A stretch of DNA of 64,000 nt from Bacteroidota bacterium (GTDB lineage Bacteria; Bacteroidota; Bacteroidia; AKYH767-A; 2013-40CM-41-45), in NCBI GenBank assembly GCA_003389385.1, contig QQVM01000004.1:248001-312000 (forward strand), written 5' to 3'. A program made the position numbers and the translations under genes. The notes below the pieces were generated by a model. That model did no database searches and was not told the origin of the DNA. It was given only the letters and a program-made list of their open reading frames with translations. Of the stretch, positions 17,639 to 26,671 are shown one piece after another; the first letter of the stretch is position 1, and the number at the start of each line of letters is the position of its first letter.

Positions 17639-18382
17639 TTATTTTTGAATTTGTTCACTCACAAGCCCGAATCGTCTTTCACGATTTTGGAAACTTATGA
17701 TGGCCTCGTAGAGATCTTCTTTGGTGTATTCGGGCCAGAGGGTAGGAGAAAAATACAGTTCGGAATAAGCGATCTGCCACAGAAGAAAATTGCTGATGCG
17801 GTATTCGCCGCTGGTTCTGATCATGAGTTCAGGATCAGGAATTCCGCTGGTGAGCAAATGTGCTTCAATTGTATCTTCGTTGATTGATTCAGGGTTAAGT
17901 TTGCCATCGCTGACTTTCAGGGCGATGTTTTTCACAGCTCTGGTAATTTCCCATTTGGAACTGTAGCTCAGTGCAAGGATCATCGACATGTGTGTGTTGT
18001 GCGAGGTTACTTCGATCGCCTCTCTGAGCTCATTCTTGCAATGTGAAGGCAGGGTTTCCATGTCCCCGATGATCACAAGCTTGATATTGTTCTTAACGAG
18101 AGTATGTCTTTCCTGATGGATGGTATGGATCAGCAGTTCCATTAGGGCATTTACCTCTTCACGCGGACGGTTCCAGTTTTCAGTGGAAAATGCGTAAAGA
18201 GTCAGGTATTTTACGCCCAGTTCAGCAGCTGCTTCGGTTACATCGCGCACAGCTCTTACGCCATTTTGATGTCCGAATACTCTTTCTTTTCCCTGTTTTT
18301 GCGCCCATCTTCCGTTTCCATCCATTATGATGGCAATGTGTTTAGGAAGCTTTGCGGGGTTAATTTTATCCTTGAGACTCAT
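17639..18382 (-). CDS. uppS: Isoprenyl transferase (undecaprenyl diphosphate synthase)
   Basis: A 247-residue cis-prenyltransferase that adds isopentenyl units to farnesyl diphosphate to make the C55 carrier for cell-wall and glycan synthesis. The signature IIMDGNGRWAQKQGKERVFG with the catalytic Asp sits near residue 18. Later motifs include YLTLYAFSTENWNRP and the C-terminal DPELMIRTSGEYRISNFLLW. The length is normal. It is placed between the DUF6089/PorG-like genes and bamA with only two bases to bamA, so the two are translationally close. Confidence 0.95.
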   Translation of the reverse strand: MSLKDKINPAKLPKHIAIIMDGNGRWAQKQGKERVFGHQNGVRAVRDVTEAAAELGVKYLTLYAFSTENWNRPREEVNALMELLIHTIHQERHTLVKNNIKLVIIGDMETLPSHCKNELREAIEVTSHNTHMSMILALSYSSKWEITRAVKNIALKVSDGKLNPESINEDTIEAHLLTSGIPDPELMIRTSGEYRISNFLLWQIAYSELYFSPTLWPEYTKEDLYEAIISFQNRERRFGLVSEQIQK

Positions 18383-18485
18383 GGTCTGAGTTAAACGCGG
18401 CGCAAGTTAATAAATTAGAGTCAAGGGAGGCAGAATGAAGGTTTTCTGATTCTAAAAAAGTGTTAAAAACGCTTAAAAAATCAGG

Positions 18486-19334
18486 TTAATGATAATTTCT
18501 TTTCTTGAAAGGTTTGCAGGAATCTTTGATCATGCTGTTAAGCCTGAAATAGATTGTGATTCCTGCGAACAGGAACCAGTCTTTATCTTTCGAATTGCCT
18601 CTTTGATTGCGGAACACATAGCTGCTATTGCTGGTATCTCTGCTGGAGAATGAACGATCTGAGAGCGCTACAGCAGCGGCTCCATTCGCAGCCAGTAGCA
18701 AATTGAGGTCTGGATAAACGGTACTGACATCATCAAGATAATCAGTGTAAGTTCTTCTTGCACCCACTTCAATTCCCATGCCTATTCTTTCAGACACAGT
18801 CCACTTCACTCCGCCTCCGAAAGGAATTGCGATCTGTATCCTTTTATACTTTTTATTGTTGTTAGTGCCCTGGCCTTCTGTTCCCAGAGGTTGCAATTCA
18901 TATACATCTCCGTTTAGTTCAGCTTTGGGATTAAATCGGAAAACCGATATGCCGCCAAATACAAAAGGTGTGAAAGGGTAAGCCAGATTTCCTGTTTCAT
19001 AGGGGAAAAAGTTGAATTCCAGCTGAGGCGAAAGTTCAAGAATATTTGAGTGGAAGGAGAGATTTCTGTCCAATTCGAACCCGTTGTCAGCTTTGCTGTC
19101 GTCACCGGAAATTTTTCCGTAATTCAGTTCAACCTTCCATGACCAATGTCTGTTCCAGTTGTGACGGAAAAACAAACCTCCGAAGGGGTGAATGAAATCA
19201 GTATTGAACAAATGTTCGGAAAGCTCGCCTTTATAATTCGTGACTCCAACCTGAATGCCTATTTCTTCATACTGTGCACGGACAAATGGTGCAGTCAGGA
19301 CGCAAAGAAGTAATAAAAAAAGAGTTTTTTTCAT
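18486..19334 (-). CDS. DUF6089 family outer-membrane protein, PorG-like (copy B)
   Basis: A predicted 282-residue outer-membrane barrel. I moved the start from a GTG at 19346 to the ATG at 19334, which begins a clean signal peptide (MKKTLFLLLLCVLTAPFVRA). Family marks are IGIQVGVTNYKGELS, LQPLGTEGQG and YTDYLDDVS. Its position between nadK and uppS-bamA-ompH-ompH matches the known neighbourhood of porG in T9SS-bearing Bacteroidota, so it is a strong candidate for that T9SS component. A close paralogue lies just upstream. Either copy, or both, could be the functional PorG. Confidence 0.82.
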   Translation of the reverse strand: MKKTLFLLLLCVLTAPFVRAQYEEIGIQVGVTNYKGELSEHLFNTDFIHPFGGLFFRHNWNRHWSWKVELNYGKISGDDSKADNGFELDRNLSFHSNILELSPQLEFNFFPYETGNLAYPFTPFVFGGISVFRFNPKAELNGDVYELQPLGTEGQGTNNNKKYKRIQIAIPFGGGVKWTVSERIGMGIEVGARRTYTDYLDDVSTVYPDLNLLLAANGAAAVALSDRSFSSRDTSNSSYVFRNQRGNSKDKDWFLFAGITIYFRLNSMIKDSCKPFKKRNYH

Positions 19335-19407
19335 TAGAGAAATCACAGGTTCTCAGGGAGATACATCAAGAACGTAAATGTCTTGACGAAAATTGAAATG
19401 AATCCAA

Positions 19408-20301
19408 TCAGAATCTTGGCAATTTGCCTCTGCCTGTTTTCAGTTTATAATTGATGCTGAAGATGGCAAACATGTATGAATCATTGTCCCGGGTATCTCC
19501 TCTTTGTTGTCCGGCTGCAGTGATATTCGGATCACTGCCACTTGATCTGTCTCCCAAAAGAGCAGACAATGGGTCAGCTTCAGGATAATTGATAAAATCG
19601 AAATATGTTCCGCTCACATCATCAATATAATCAGTGAAAGTTTTGCGGATGCCTAATTCAAGACCTACGCCCCAGGCTCGGTCAATGGTGTATTTGAATC
19701 CAAGTCCAACCGGAATGCAGAACTGAACCAGGCTGTATTTTTCCCTGGACGGCAGCAGGCCCTGGCCTTCCGTTCCGAGAGGCTGAAGCCTCAGTGTGGA
19801 GCCCTGGTATTCAGTTTTGGGATCGAAATAAAAGACACCCACTCCGACAAAAGCATAAGTATAGATCTCGTAGCCTCTCAGTCCTTTAACACCTCTCAGG
19901 CGGTATCTGTGACCGATTTGTTCCTGTTGGAAAGCGCCTTCGAAATTGACATTGAATTCGTAGATGTCAGAAAAGAAGTTGAGGTTACGGTAATTTCTGA
20001 AAAACTCAGTAGTAAGCTTGTCATCTCCGGCGATTCGTCCGTAGGTCAGATGAGATTTCAAAGCAAAATAATTGCTCAGCTTGTATCTCAGACCGGCTGC
20101 CGCGGCAAAGCGGGTCATTGACCATTCCAGGTCTTTGAAGTAGTTTGTGCCAATCTGATTCGCTCCTCCGAGTTCACCTAGAAAATTACTTATACCTGCA
20201 CCAAGGCTTAGTTCATAGCGTTGACGCTTCCAGCGCTGGGCGTCAGATTGCAAAGGGCAAAGAAATATCAGGGTGAGGAGTGTAAAAAGTAATTTCTTCA
20301 T
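19408..20301 (-). CDS. DUF6089 family outer-membrane protein, PorG-like (copy C)
   Basis: A 297-residue predicted barrel with a signal peptide (MKKLLFTLLTLIFLCPLQSDA). It shares with copy B the start LGAGISNFLGELGG, the exact LQPLGTEGQG block and FTDYIDDVSG, so the pair is an old tandem duplication. It has its own well-formed promoter 19 bases upstream of the ATG and may drive both copies and uppS. The first residues of the mature protein (RWKRQRYELS) are unusually basic. By location and family this is the other PorG candidate of the T9SS. Confidence 0.82.
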   Translation of the reverse strand: MKKLLFTLLTLIFLCPLQSDAQRWKRQRYELSLGAGISNFLGELGGANQIGTNYFKDLEWSMTRFAAAAGLRYKLSNYFALKSHLTYGRIAGDDKLTTEFFRNYRNLNFFSDIYEFNVNFEGAFQQEQIGHRYRLRGVKGLRGYEIYTYAFVGVGVFYFDPKTEYQGSTLRLQPLGTEGQGLLPSREKYSLVQFCIPVGLGFKYTIDRAWGVGLELGIRKTFTDYIDDVSGTYFDFINYPEADPLSALLGDRSSGSDPNITAAGQQRGDTRDNDSYMFAIFSINYKLKTGRGKLPRF

Positions 20302-20320
20302 GTGACGGGTCAGATCAGCG

Positions 20321-20349
20321 CAAATATAATAAATTCTGAATATGGCAAA
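20321..20349 (-). promoter_or_regulatory. Strong Bacteroidota promoter upstream of the tandem DUF6089 genes
   Basis: Read on the minus strand, TTTG (20346-20349), a 17-base spacer and TATATTTG (20321-20328) match both consensus boxes. The -7 box ends 19 bases before the ATG at 20301. This gives the PorG-like/uppS/bamA part of the cluster its own start. Confidence 0.78.
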
Positions 20350-20403
20350 ATAAGATCGGACATAGGCCTAATTGCTTAATCTTCAAATTAAATTGTGATA
20401 TGT

Positions 20404-21282
20404 TCAGTTCCTCTTATCCAGGCCCCAGTTGAGCTTTTTGCGCAGAGTGTTAAGGAAGTTTTCATTGCTCAGGCGCAGCAGATTAATGTTATAGTTTTCC
20501 TTTCTGATTGCAAGCTGAAAGGAAGAATCTATGGTAGCAGACCTGCTGTCCAGCGTTGCCATGAACCTTTGGCTTCTGCCTTCCACTTCCAGGGAGATAA
20601 CATTTTTATCAGATACTACGATAGGACGGACATTAAGGTTATGCGGTGCGATAGGTGTGATCACGAAGCTTTCTGATTGAGGCACTACGATAGGCCCGCC
20701 GCAACTGAGGGAATAACCTGTGGAACCAGTGGGTGTGGAGATCATGATTCCGTCTGCCCAGTATGAATTCAGGTATTCTCCGTTCAGGTATGCATGGATG
20801 GTGATCATGGAAGATGTTTCCTTTTTGTGAAGAGTGAACTCATTCAGAGCAATGTTATTTGACTCGAAGAGGGGATGGTTTGACTCCAGGCGAAGAAGTG
20901 TGCGTGAGTCTAAAGAGTAATGTCCTTTCAGAAGACTGTCAATCGCAAAATTCAGGTTTTCTTCAGATACGCTTGAAAGAAAACCCAGACGTCCTGCATT
21001 AATTCCTGCAATCGGTATTCCGGAATCTCTGACAAGCAGCACAGTGTCGAGCAAAGTACCGTCGCCTCCAATGCTTAATAAAAAATCAATCTTGCCAGGA
21101 AGATCGTCATGAGATTCGAAAGTAGAAACCTGTGAGGGCAGTTCGATTGTCGAAGAGAGGAATTTCCTGTATGGGCTGTGGAGTGAAATATTCATGTGTT
21201 GACTCATCAGCAAATCAATTACCTGTTTGGCAAGACTGATTTGTTTTTCACCTGTTGGCCTACCGTAAATGGCAATATTCAT
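20404..21282 (-). CDS. nadK: NAD kinase
   Basis: A 292-residue ATP-dependent kinase that turns NAD into NADP. The diagnostic GGDGT motif with catalytic Asp lies in LLSIGGDGTLLDTVL, followed by GINAGRLGFLS and the substrate-binding NEFTLHKKETSSMI and TPTGSTGYSLSCGGP blocks. The length is typical. It lies five bases downstream of the one-POTRA barrel gene and upstream of the DUF6089 pair. Its grouping with CBS, pdxJ and bamA genes recurs in the phylum and does not by itself imply a joint function. Confidence 0.95.
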   Translation of the reverse strand: MNIAIYGRPTGEKQISLAKQVIDLLMSQHMNISLHSPYRKFLSSTIELPSQVSTFESHDDLPGKIDFLLSIGGDGTLLDTVLLVRDSGIPIAGINAGRLGFLSSVSEENLNFAIDSLLKGHYSLDSRTLLRLESNHPLFESNNIALNEFTLHKKETSSMITIHAYLNGEYLNSYWADGIMISTPTGSTGYSLSCGGPIVVPQSESFVITPIAPHNLNVRPIVVSDKNVISLEVEGRSQRFMATLDSRSATIDSSFQLAIRKENYNINLLRLSNENFLNTLRKKLNWGLDKRN

Positions 21283-21287
21283 AGTTG

Positions 21288-22733
21288 TCAGATTGGAGCA
21301 GTAAAATGAAGAAAAAATCCCGACTCTCCCAATTTATTGAGGGAGTGTTCAAGGCGAAACACCATGTCGTAATACGTAACAAAATCAATTCCGATACCAC
21401 CCGAATACTGCCATTTATTCACAAGGTTGTTCATTTGTTGGAATTGTGTGTCTTTCACATAGCCTGCATCGAAGTACAGGTTCAGATAGAAAGCGTAGGG
21501 AATTACATTGAATTTTGGAAGGGGAATAAAATCTGCTTTCAGTTCCCTGGTTTTCAGTAATGCGTATTTCAGATTCGTCTTCAGCAGTGCGTATCGTTGT
21601 CCGTCGAGCACATAAAATTCATATCCTCTCAGATACTCCCGGCCGTAACCCAAAGCCCGGGTATTGTAATAAGGCTGGAACTCATTGCTGGAATATTTTC
21701 CGCTCAGTCCGGATGAGAAATAGAAGTTTCGTCCAATATCCCAGAACTGCCTGTAGCGTGATGATACATACATTAGGTTTATATCATCATTGAGCAGCCG
21801 GATCCCGTTTTTCACAAATTCGACATCAAAATAATATCCCCGAAGCGGATATACTACAAGATCGCGATGATCAAGTTTATAGAAGTAACGAAATGAAAAA
21901 TACTGTTGAGATGATTTTTTTCCTGCGAAATATTCCGGGTTGAGTTTGAGAATAGTATCGAGGACTTCTGCACTTCTGAAATTCGCCTCAATGCCGTGAG
22001 TTTCATACAGGTCTGGTCTGAATACATAAGCTACTGAAAGTCCCGTTTCTCTTTTGGCATATTCTTTTTCATCCTTGAAGTACTGCACCTTATCATTTTG
22101 TGTAGCGAAGCTGCTTTGCCGGTTTCTGGAATAAGCGAAACCAAAAGTGAGTCCGGCTTTTTGCTTTTTATCGATGAAGGGAATTTCATAAAACAGGCTC
22201 ACCCGCTGGGTATATCCCAGCCTCAAAGTAGCAGCCAGTGATTCGTTTCTTCCTCTGAAATTATTCCAGTAAAGCACACCTCCGTAAACAACTCTGGAAA
22301 AATCTTTTGTTTCCCACCACACATTAAAATTTCTTTCTGCGATTTCAAAAATCGGGAGAGGGAAAACGTACCAACGTTCAGTCATGATGATGTATACATT
22401 GATGCTTTGGTCAAGTGTATCGGTAATCCATGTAATTTTAACAGAATTGAACAGAGAGGTGTTCAGCAGGTTTTCTTCACTTCTCTTGAAAAGGACTGTT
22501 CCCTCATCCATTTTCAAGGTGTCGCCAATTCGGAAAGTAAGTTCCCTGTAGATGATGTGATCCCTGGTAAGTTTATTACCGATCAGTATAACTGAAGCGA
22601 TTCTGTGAGTGAGGTTTTCAGAATCGGATGTATCGGAAGTTGAAATGCCTGGATTAGCAACAGAGTGAATACATATAAAAACGAAAGCAAGAGACAGGAA
22701 AAAAACTTTAGTGTAGCATGGTTTCCGAATCAT
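21288..22733 (-). CDS. Omp85-like protein with a single POTRA-type domain
   Basis: A predicted 481-residue outer-membrane protein. The ORF track starts at a TTG (22754); the ATG at 22733 gives a good signal peptide (MIRKPCYTKVFFLSLAFVFICIHSVA) and removes the overlap with the CBS gene. Residues about 45-120 form one POTRA-like unit (IASVILIGNKLTRDHIIYRE). The rest reads as a barrel with many Tyr/Phe strands and ends in a terminal Phe-rich strand (GESGFFLHFTAPI). This is shorter than BamA or TamA, which have several POTRA units. Its task, perhaps insertion or lipid transfer, is unknown. It is in an operon with CBS and nadK. Confidence 0.75.
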   Translation of the reverse strand: MIRKPCYTKVFFLSLAFVFICIHSVANPGISTSDTSDSENLTHRIASVILIGNKLTRDHIIYRELTFRIGDTLKMDEGTVLFKRSEENLLNTSLFNSVKITWITDTLDQSINVYIIMTERWYVFPLPIFEIAERNFNVWWETKDFSRVVYGGVLYWNNFRGRNESLAATLRLGYTQRVSLFYEIPFIDKKQKAGLTFGFAYSRNRQSSFATQNDKVQYFKDEKEYAKRETGLSVAYVFRPDLYETHGIEANFRSAEVLDTILKLNPEYFAGKKSSQQYFSFRYFYKLDHRDLVVYPLRGYYFDVEFVKNGIRLLNDDINLMYVSSRYRQFWDIGRNFYFSSGLSGKYSSNEFQPYYNTRALGYGREYLRGYEFYVLDGQRYALLKTNLKYALLKTRELKADFIPLPKFNVIPYAFYLNLYFDAGYVKDTQFQQMNNLVNKWQYSGGIGIDFVTYYDMVFRLEHSLNKLGESGFFLHFTAPI

Positions 22734-22743
22734 CCGGAATTGT

Positions 22744-23406
22744 TTAGATGCCAAGATAATTCATAAGTGAATCGTAGCGTGACTGAAGATCATCCATGAA
22801 TTGATTCTGGTGATAATGCTCTTTCACATAGTACCCGTGTCGTCCCAATGATGAAAGTATTCTGGAAAGGTCGGGCTGATTTATTTTCAGAGTGAGGTCC
22901 AGGGTTTCGTTTTCCGGATTCGGAGTGATATAAGAACTCAGCACTTTTCCGTTTTCAGATTCAATCAGGTGGGCGATTGCGCTCAGTGAATAATCTTTCA
23001 CCCCGAGTTCAATGACGATGACACCGTTCGCGTCCTCAAATATTCCGCTATCGGCATAATGTCTGAGTATATCATTGAGAGTGATAAGACCTGCATAATT
23101 TTCGTTTGCGTCTAACACAGGTATGAGCGTAAGTTTGTCTTTGCTCATTATTTTCACTACTTCAAAAACAGGTTGGTTGAATTTGACGAAAGGCCTAATG
23201 AGAGGAAGATTGTCATTGGCCAATGCCTGATCAAGGCTTCTAAGCTTCAGAATATCCTGTTCAGATGCGAGACCAATGTATTTAAGGCCATCTACGATAG
23301 GCAAATGCTCCACTCTGAATTCTTCCATCCAGTTAATCGCTTTCAGGCCGGTATCACTCAACTTGAGAGGAGGAAAAGAATCGTTTATGAGGTCTTTGGC
23401 AGTCAT
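22744..23406 (-). CDS. CBS-domain protein
   Basis: A cytosolic protein of about 220 residues. I prefer the ATG at 23406 (MTAKDLINDSFPPLKLSDTG) to the ORF-track start at 23457, because CBS proteins usually begin at this point. Two CBS motifs follow in tandem (about 1-55 and 65-125), ending in LIPVLDANENYAGLITLNDI. A C-terminal ACT-like alpha/beta region covers residues about 130-200 (GVIVIELGVKDYSLSAIAHL). CBS pairs bind adenosine nucleotides and act as regulators. It heads the nadK cluster, ten bases before the next gene. The regulated partner is not known. Confidence 0.85.
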   Translation of the reverse strand: MTAKDLINDSFPPLKLSDTGLKAINWMEEFRVEHLPIVDGLKYIGLASEQDILKLRSLDQALANDNLPLIRPFVKFNQPVFEVVKIMSKDKLTLIPVLDANENYAGLITLNDILRHYADSGIFEDANGVIVIELGVKDYSLSAIAHLIESENGKVLSSYITPNPENETLDLTLKINQPDLSRILSSLGRHGYYVKEHYHQNQFMDDLQSRYDSLMNYLGI

Positions 23407-23609
23407 TACACTTCTAACGTAATATTGTTCAGAATGTTTAGGGGGCGCAAAATACAAATATTTTTTTCTTGTGAAGTTCTGAATGGCTTTTCATCATTGG
23501 CCTTCAGGGTGTTTTGACCGGATGGTCAGTCGCCTGTTTGTGACAGATTTAATCATGCAACAATTGCTTTTTTTGATTTGTTGTAAGTAAAACGCAATTT
23601 TACATAAAT

Positions 23610-24335
23610 ATGAAAGAGAGGAAAACGCGTTTAAGCGTGAACATTAATAAAATTGCAACGTTGCGTAACGCGAGGGGAGGAAAATTTCCTGATCTGATCA
23701 GGGCAGCCAAGGATATTCAGGCATTCGGAGCGGAAGGAATTACAGTTCATCCACGTCCTGATGAAAGACATATCAGGAGGAAGGATGTTTATGATTTGAA
23801 AAATCACATACATACCGAATTTAATATTGAAGGTTACCCTTCTAAGGATTTTATATCACTGATCCATGAAATACGTCCGGCACAGGTTACTCTAGTTCCG
23901 GATCCTCCGGATGTTCTCACTTCCAATGCTGGATGGGATGTAAAGAAACACAAATCCTTTCTTCAGGATGTGATAACAGAATTGAAGGAGTCGGGAGCGA
24001 GAGTGTCTTTATTCATGGAGCCTGACACGGATATGATTGATCACTGCGTGGCAACTGGGACAGACCGGATTGAGCTATACACAGAAACGTATTCGAGTCA
24101 ATACTCCTCAGACCCTGATAAAGCAATAAAGCCATTCATTGCTGCCGCAATCAGAGCAGGAGAGTGTGAGCTGGGACTTAATGCAGGTCACGACCTGAAT
24201 CTTGAGAACCTCAGGTTTTTCAGTCAGAATATACCCGGACTACTTGAAGTTTCAATAGGTCATGCAATCATATGCGATGCCTTGTATTTCGGTCTTGAGA
24301 ACACCATACAGATGTACAGACGAGAGTTGATGTGA
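23610..24335 (+). CDS. pdxJ: Pyridoxine 5'-phosphate synthase
   Basis: A 241-residue TIM-barrel enzyme that condenses 1-deoxyxylulose 5-phosphate with 3-amino-2-oxopropyl phosphate in the DXP-dependent vitamin B6 pathway. Clear motifs are [17 protein letters not shown] at the N-terminus, [32 protein letters not shown] and [13 protein letters not shown] near the end. The length is standard. It is divergent from the CBS-nadK cluster and followed after 45 bases by an alpha/beta hydrolase, probably on the same transcript. Confidence 0.96.
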   Translation: MKERKTRLSVNINKIATLRNARGGKFPDLIRAAKDIQAFGAEGITVHPRPDERHIRRKDVYDLKNHIHTEFNIEGYPSKDFISLIHEIRPAQVTLVPDPPDVLTSNAGWDVKKHKSFLQDVITELKESGARVSLFMEPDTDMIDHCVATGTDRIELYTETYSSQYSSDPDKAIKPFIAAAIRAGECELGLNAGHDLNLENLRFFSQNIPGLLEVSIGHAIICDALYFGLENTIQMYRRELM

Positions 24336-24380
24336 GATTCTTTTTCTGATGTACGGACCAATAAAACTGCTTCAATTAAA

Positions 24381-25148
24381 ATGAAATTGTTTTACAAGAA
24401 AAGCGGGGAAGGAAAGCCTCTGATAATCATTCACGGATTGTTTGGTTTTGGGGACAACTGGGCGGGAATGGCAAAAGCCTTTACTGAGAGAGGATTTTGT
24501 TGCATTGTGCCGGATATGCGCAATCATGGCCGAAGTGATTCGAATGAAGAGTTCGATTATCAGGTAATGGCTGATGATGTGGCGGAGTTAGTACATTCAG
24601 AGCAGTTAAATTCTGTGTCGATCATTGGCCATTCAATGGGTGGAAAGGTTGCGATGCAGTTTTGCATATCATATCCACAGTTAGCTGATAAGTTAATTGT
24701 AGCTGACATTGCACCGAGATATTATCCTCCCCATCACCAAATGGTACTTAAGGCAATAAGAGCTGTTGATCCTGCTGCGCTTCAATCCAGAAAGGGTGCT
24801 GAAACAATCTTACGAAGTCATTTAAGGGAAGAAAGTGTGATTCAGTTTTTGCTAAAGAATCTTTACTGGAGGAATGAAGGTGAGCTCGACTGGAGGTTCA
24901 ATCATGAAATAATCAGCAGGAATATTGAAAATGCAGGTGCAGAAATTACATCGCTCCGGAACATTGAAGTACCAGCGTTATTTCTGCGCGGTGAAAATTC
25001 TGATTACATCAGATCTTCAGACAAGGTGCAGATTGATGCAATCTTTTCAGACAACAGTTTAATAAGCATCCCTGATTCAGGCCATTGGCTGCATGTGGAG
25101 AATCCAAAGGCTTTTTTTGAAGCATGCATTGAGTTTCTTGAGACATAA
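24381..25148 (+). CDS. Alpha/beta hydrolase (YbfF-like esterase family)
   Basis: A 255-residue serine hydrolase. The oxyanion region HGLFGFGDNW lies near residue 18, the nucleophile elbow GHSMGGKVAM near 92, and the catalytic His in DSGHWLHVENP near 238; an acidic residue at LRGENSDYI is a likely third member. This set and the length match the YbfF group of small acyl-CoA or carboxyl esterases. The substrate is unknown. There is no signal peptide. It is the last gene of the pdxJ unit and ends at a strong hairpin. Confidence 0.85.
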   Translation: MKLFYKKSGEGKPLIIIHGLFGFGDNWAGMAKAFTERGFCCIVPDMRNHGRSDSNEEFDYQVMADDVAELVHSEQLNSVSIIGHSMGGKVAMQFCISYPQLADKLIVADIAPRYYPPHHQMVLKAIRAVDPAALQSRKGAETILRSHLREESVIQFLLKNLYWRNEGELDWRFNHEIISRNIENAGAEITSLRNIEVPALFLRGENSDYIRSSDKVQIDAIFSDNSLISIPDSGHWLHVENPKAFFEACIEFLET

Positions 25149-25178
25149 AAAAATCCCCTGTAGTATTTTACAGGGGAT
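25147..25178. terminator. Terminator shared by the hydrolase and the DUF5689 gene
   Basis: ATCCCCTGTA / TACAGGGGAT is a perfect 10-bp stem with a 6-base loop. A run of seven A residues before it serves as the U tract for minus-strand transcripts arriving from the DUF5689 gene; on the plus side the T tract is broken. Confidence 0.85.
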
Positions 25179-25200
25179 CTAATTTATTCTTTGTCAATTA

Positions 25201-26634
25201 TTATTGAACGTCCAATGCAGGATTTCTCAGGCTAAGCTGGTATCCAGGAGGAGTAGGAATGTTGTACTGAGAAACAATCGAGGTGATTGTAACAGGAGTT
25301 ACCGGGTAAGTTTGTGCCGAAAAAGTGGCGGATGAAGAAGTGAACATCACCATGGATCCGCTGACATCAGTCACTGTTCTGCTGCCAGAGTATGTTGAAC
25401 CGCTTCCAGAAATAGTAGCATTCTGAATCTGCACAAGAGTCGATTCCCAAGCTTCAGCGTTTGAAAGTATTTGAGCCACAGTAGCGACTCTTGGAGTGAT
25501 TGTTCCGGTTCCAACTTTCACTGCATTGGCAAGAGGAACATTGTTCACCTGGAGAAGGCCGTTGAACTCAGAAAGTTCCAGTCCGCTTACGATCACTTCG
25601 ATTTCATCCCCGAGGAAGAAAATATTGCTAGCGCCAAATTCGAACCTTACAAGGATGCCAGCGGTTCCATCCTGAATTACCACGTTTCTGCTGTTGATGT
25701 GTGCAGTGCTGATGTCGCTAATCACGATTCCTTTGATTTTCTTATCAGCCGGTGCGAATGTAGTAGTACCGGTGTGCAGCATTCTAAGGCTGTCAATTGG
25801 CATCAGTACAGCATTGCCGGTGTTTCCGTTGCAGCGGGTGCTGTCCATTCTCACGTCTGAAGTATTTCTCAGGATCAGTTCCCCGTCTCCAGAATATCTC
25901 TTATAAACCGCAATGATGGTACCGTTTCCGGTAGGCGTTGTGTCAGAAGCAAATTTCGCATAACCGCTCGTATACAGAATGATGTCGTTGTTTGCACAAT
26001 CCTTAATGGTAAGATTTTTAAATCTCAGATTTGGAGCATCTGCATAAGTGACACCGGCATTTGCCTGGATGAACTCGCAGTTGTTGATTTGAACCAGCGT
26101 ATTAGTTTTAACGCTGTTCAAGGCACCGAGTGAAATCACGGTTGGAGTGACGGTAAGTCCCCACATACCTTTGATTACATATTGCTCATACAGTGTTTGT
26201 GGAATTCTGGCGATATCAGCTCCGTTCTGGAAGCCGATTTCGTAGTTTCCATCAGCATCCTTCATCACGTAAAGGCCTTTGCATTTAACAAAAACTCTTC
26301 TTCCCATCGGGTAATTTGTATTGAAGTTGCTTACATCCACCTGAATCGAAATACCGCCTGTCGAGTCAGAAATAATGATTTCCTTATAAATACTTCCGGA
26401 TTCATCGTCTGCGATGATCACTCCGCTGATTACGATGTCAGTTGTAATTGGTGTTGGAACATTTGCAACTGCCATGCTCTGAACCTGTGCGATAGTATGT
26501 GTCGCAGCGATTCCTGCCGGATCCACATTGGCTGTTACAGGAGCATCGAACTCATCTTTTACGCATGAACTGAAGCCTGCTGCAATCACAAACAACATCA
26601 GCAGGTAATTAATTTTGTTTTTTAAGATTCTCAT
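25201..26634 (-). CDS. DUF5689-domain OB-fold surface lipoprotein
   Basis: A 477-residue lipoprotein: the signal peptide ends in the lipobox GFSSC (Cys near residue 24). Two OB-fold-like units follow. The first, about residues 45-140, includes ITTDIVISGVIIADDESG and YPMGRRVFVKCKGLYV; the second, about 295-390, includes IKGIVISDIST and LGDEIEVIVSGLELSEFNG. OB folds of this sort also occur in secreted nucleases of the EEP type, where they are thought to bind nucleic acid. It lies 37 bases after a TonB-dependent receptor gene, the arrangement of a SusC-SusD-like receptor and binding lipoprotein. Substrate binding is inferred. Confidence 0.82.
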   Translation of the reverse strand: MRILKNKINYLLMLFVIAAGFSSCVKDEFDAPVTANVDPAGIAATHTIAQVQSMAVANVPTPITTDIVISGVIIADDESGSIYKEIIISDSTGGISIQVDVSNFNTNYPMGRRVFVKCKGLYVMKDADGNYEIGFQNGADIARIPQTLYEQYVIKGMWGLTVTPTVISLGALNSVKTNTLVQINNCEFIQANAGVTYADAPNLRFKNLTIKDCANNDIILYTSGYAKFASDTTPTGNGTIIAVYKRYSGDGELILRNTSDVRMDSTRCNGNTGNAVLMPIDSLRMLHTGTTTFAPADKKIKGIVISDISTAHINSRNVVIQDGTAGILVRFEFGASNIFFLGDEIEVIVSGLELSEFNGLLQVNNVPLANAVKVGTGTITPRVATVAQILSNAEAWESTLVQIQNATISGSGSTYSGSRTVTDVSGSMVMFTSSSATFSAQTYPVTPVTITSIVSQYNIPTPPGYQLSLRNPALDVQ

Positions 26635-26671
26635 TTTGATATGAAGATTTTGGTTTTTCTGTCTTTTAATT

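Noticed and set aside
25471-25860. 129-residue plus-strand ORF opposite the DUF5689 gene
   Set aside because: Shadow of a well-supported gene; composition is unprotein-like and no start signal is seen. Other long antisense ORFs (for example 27128-27613 and 56876-57760) were rejected for the same reason.
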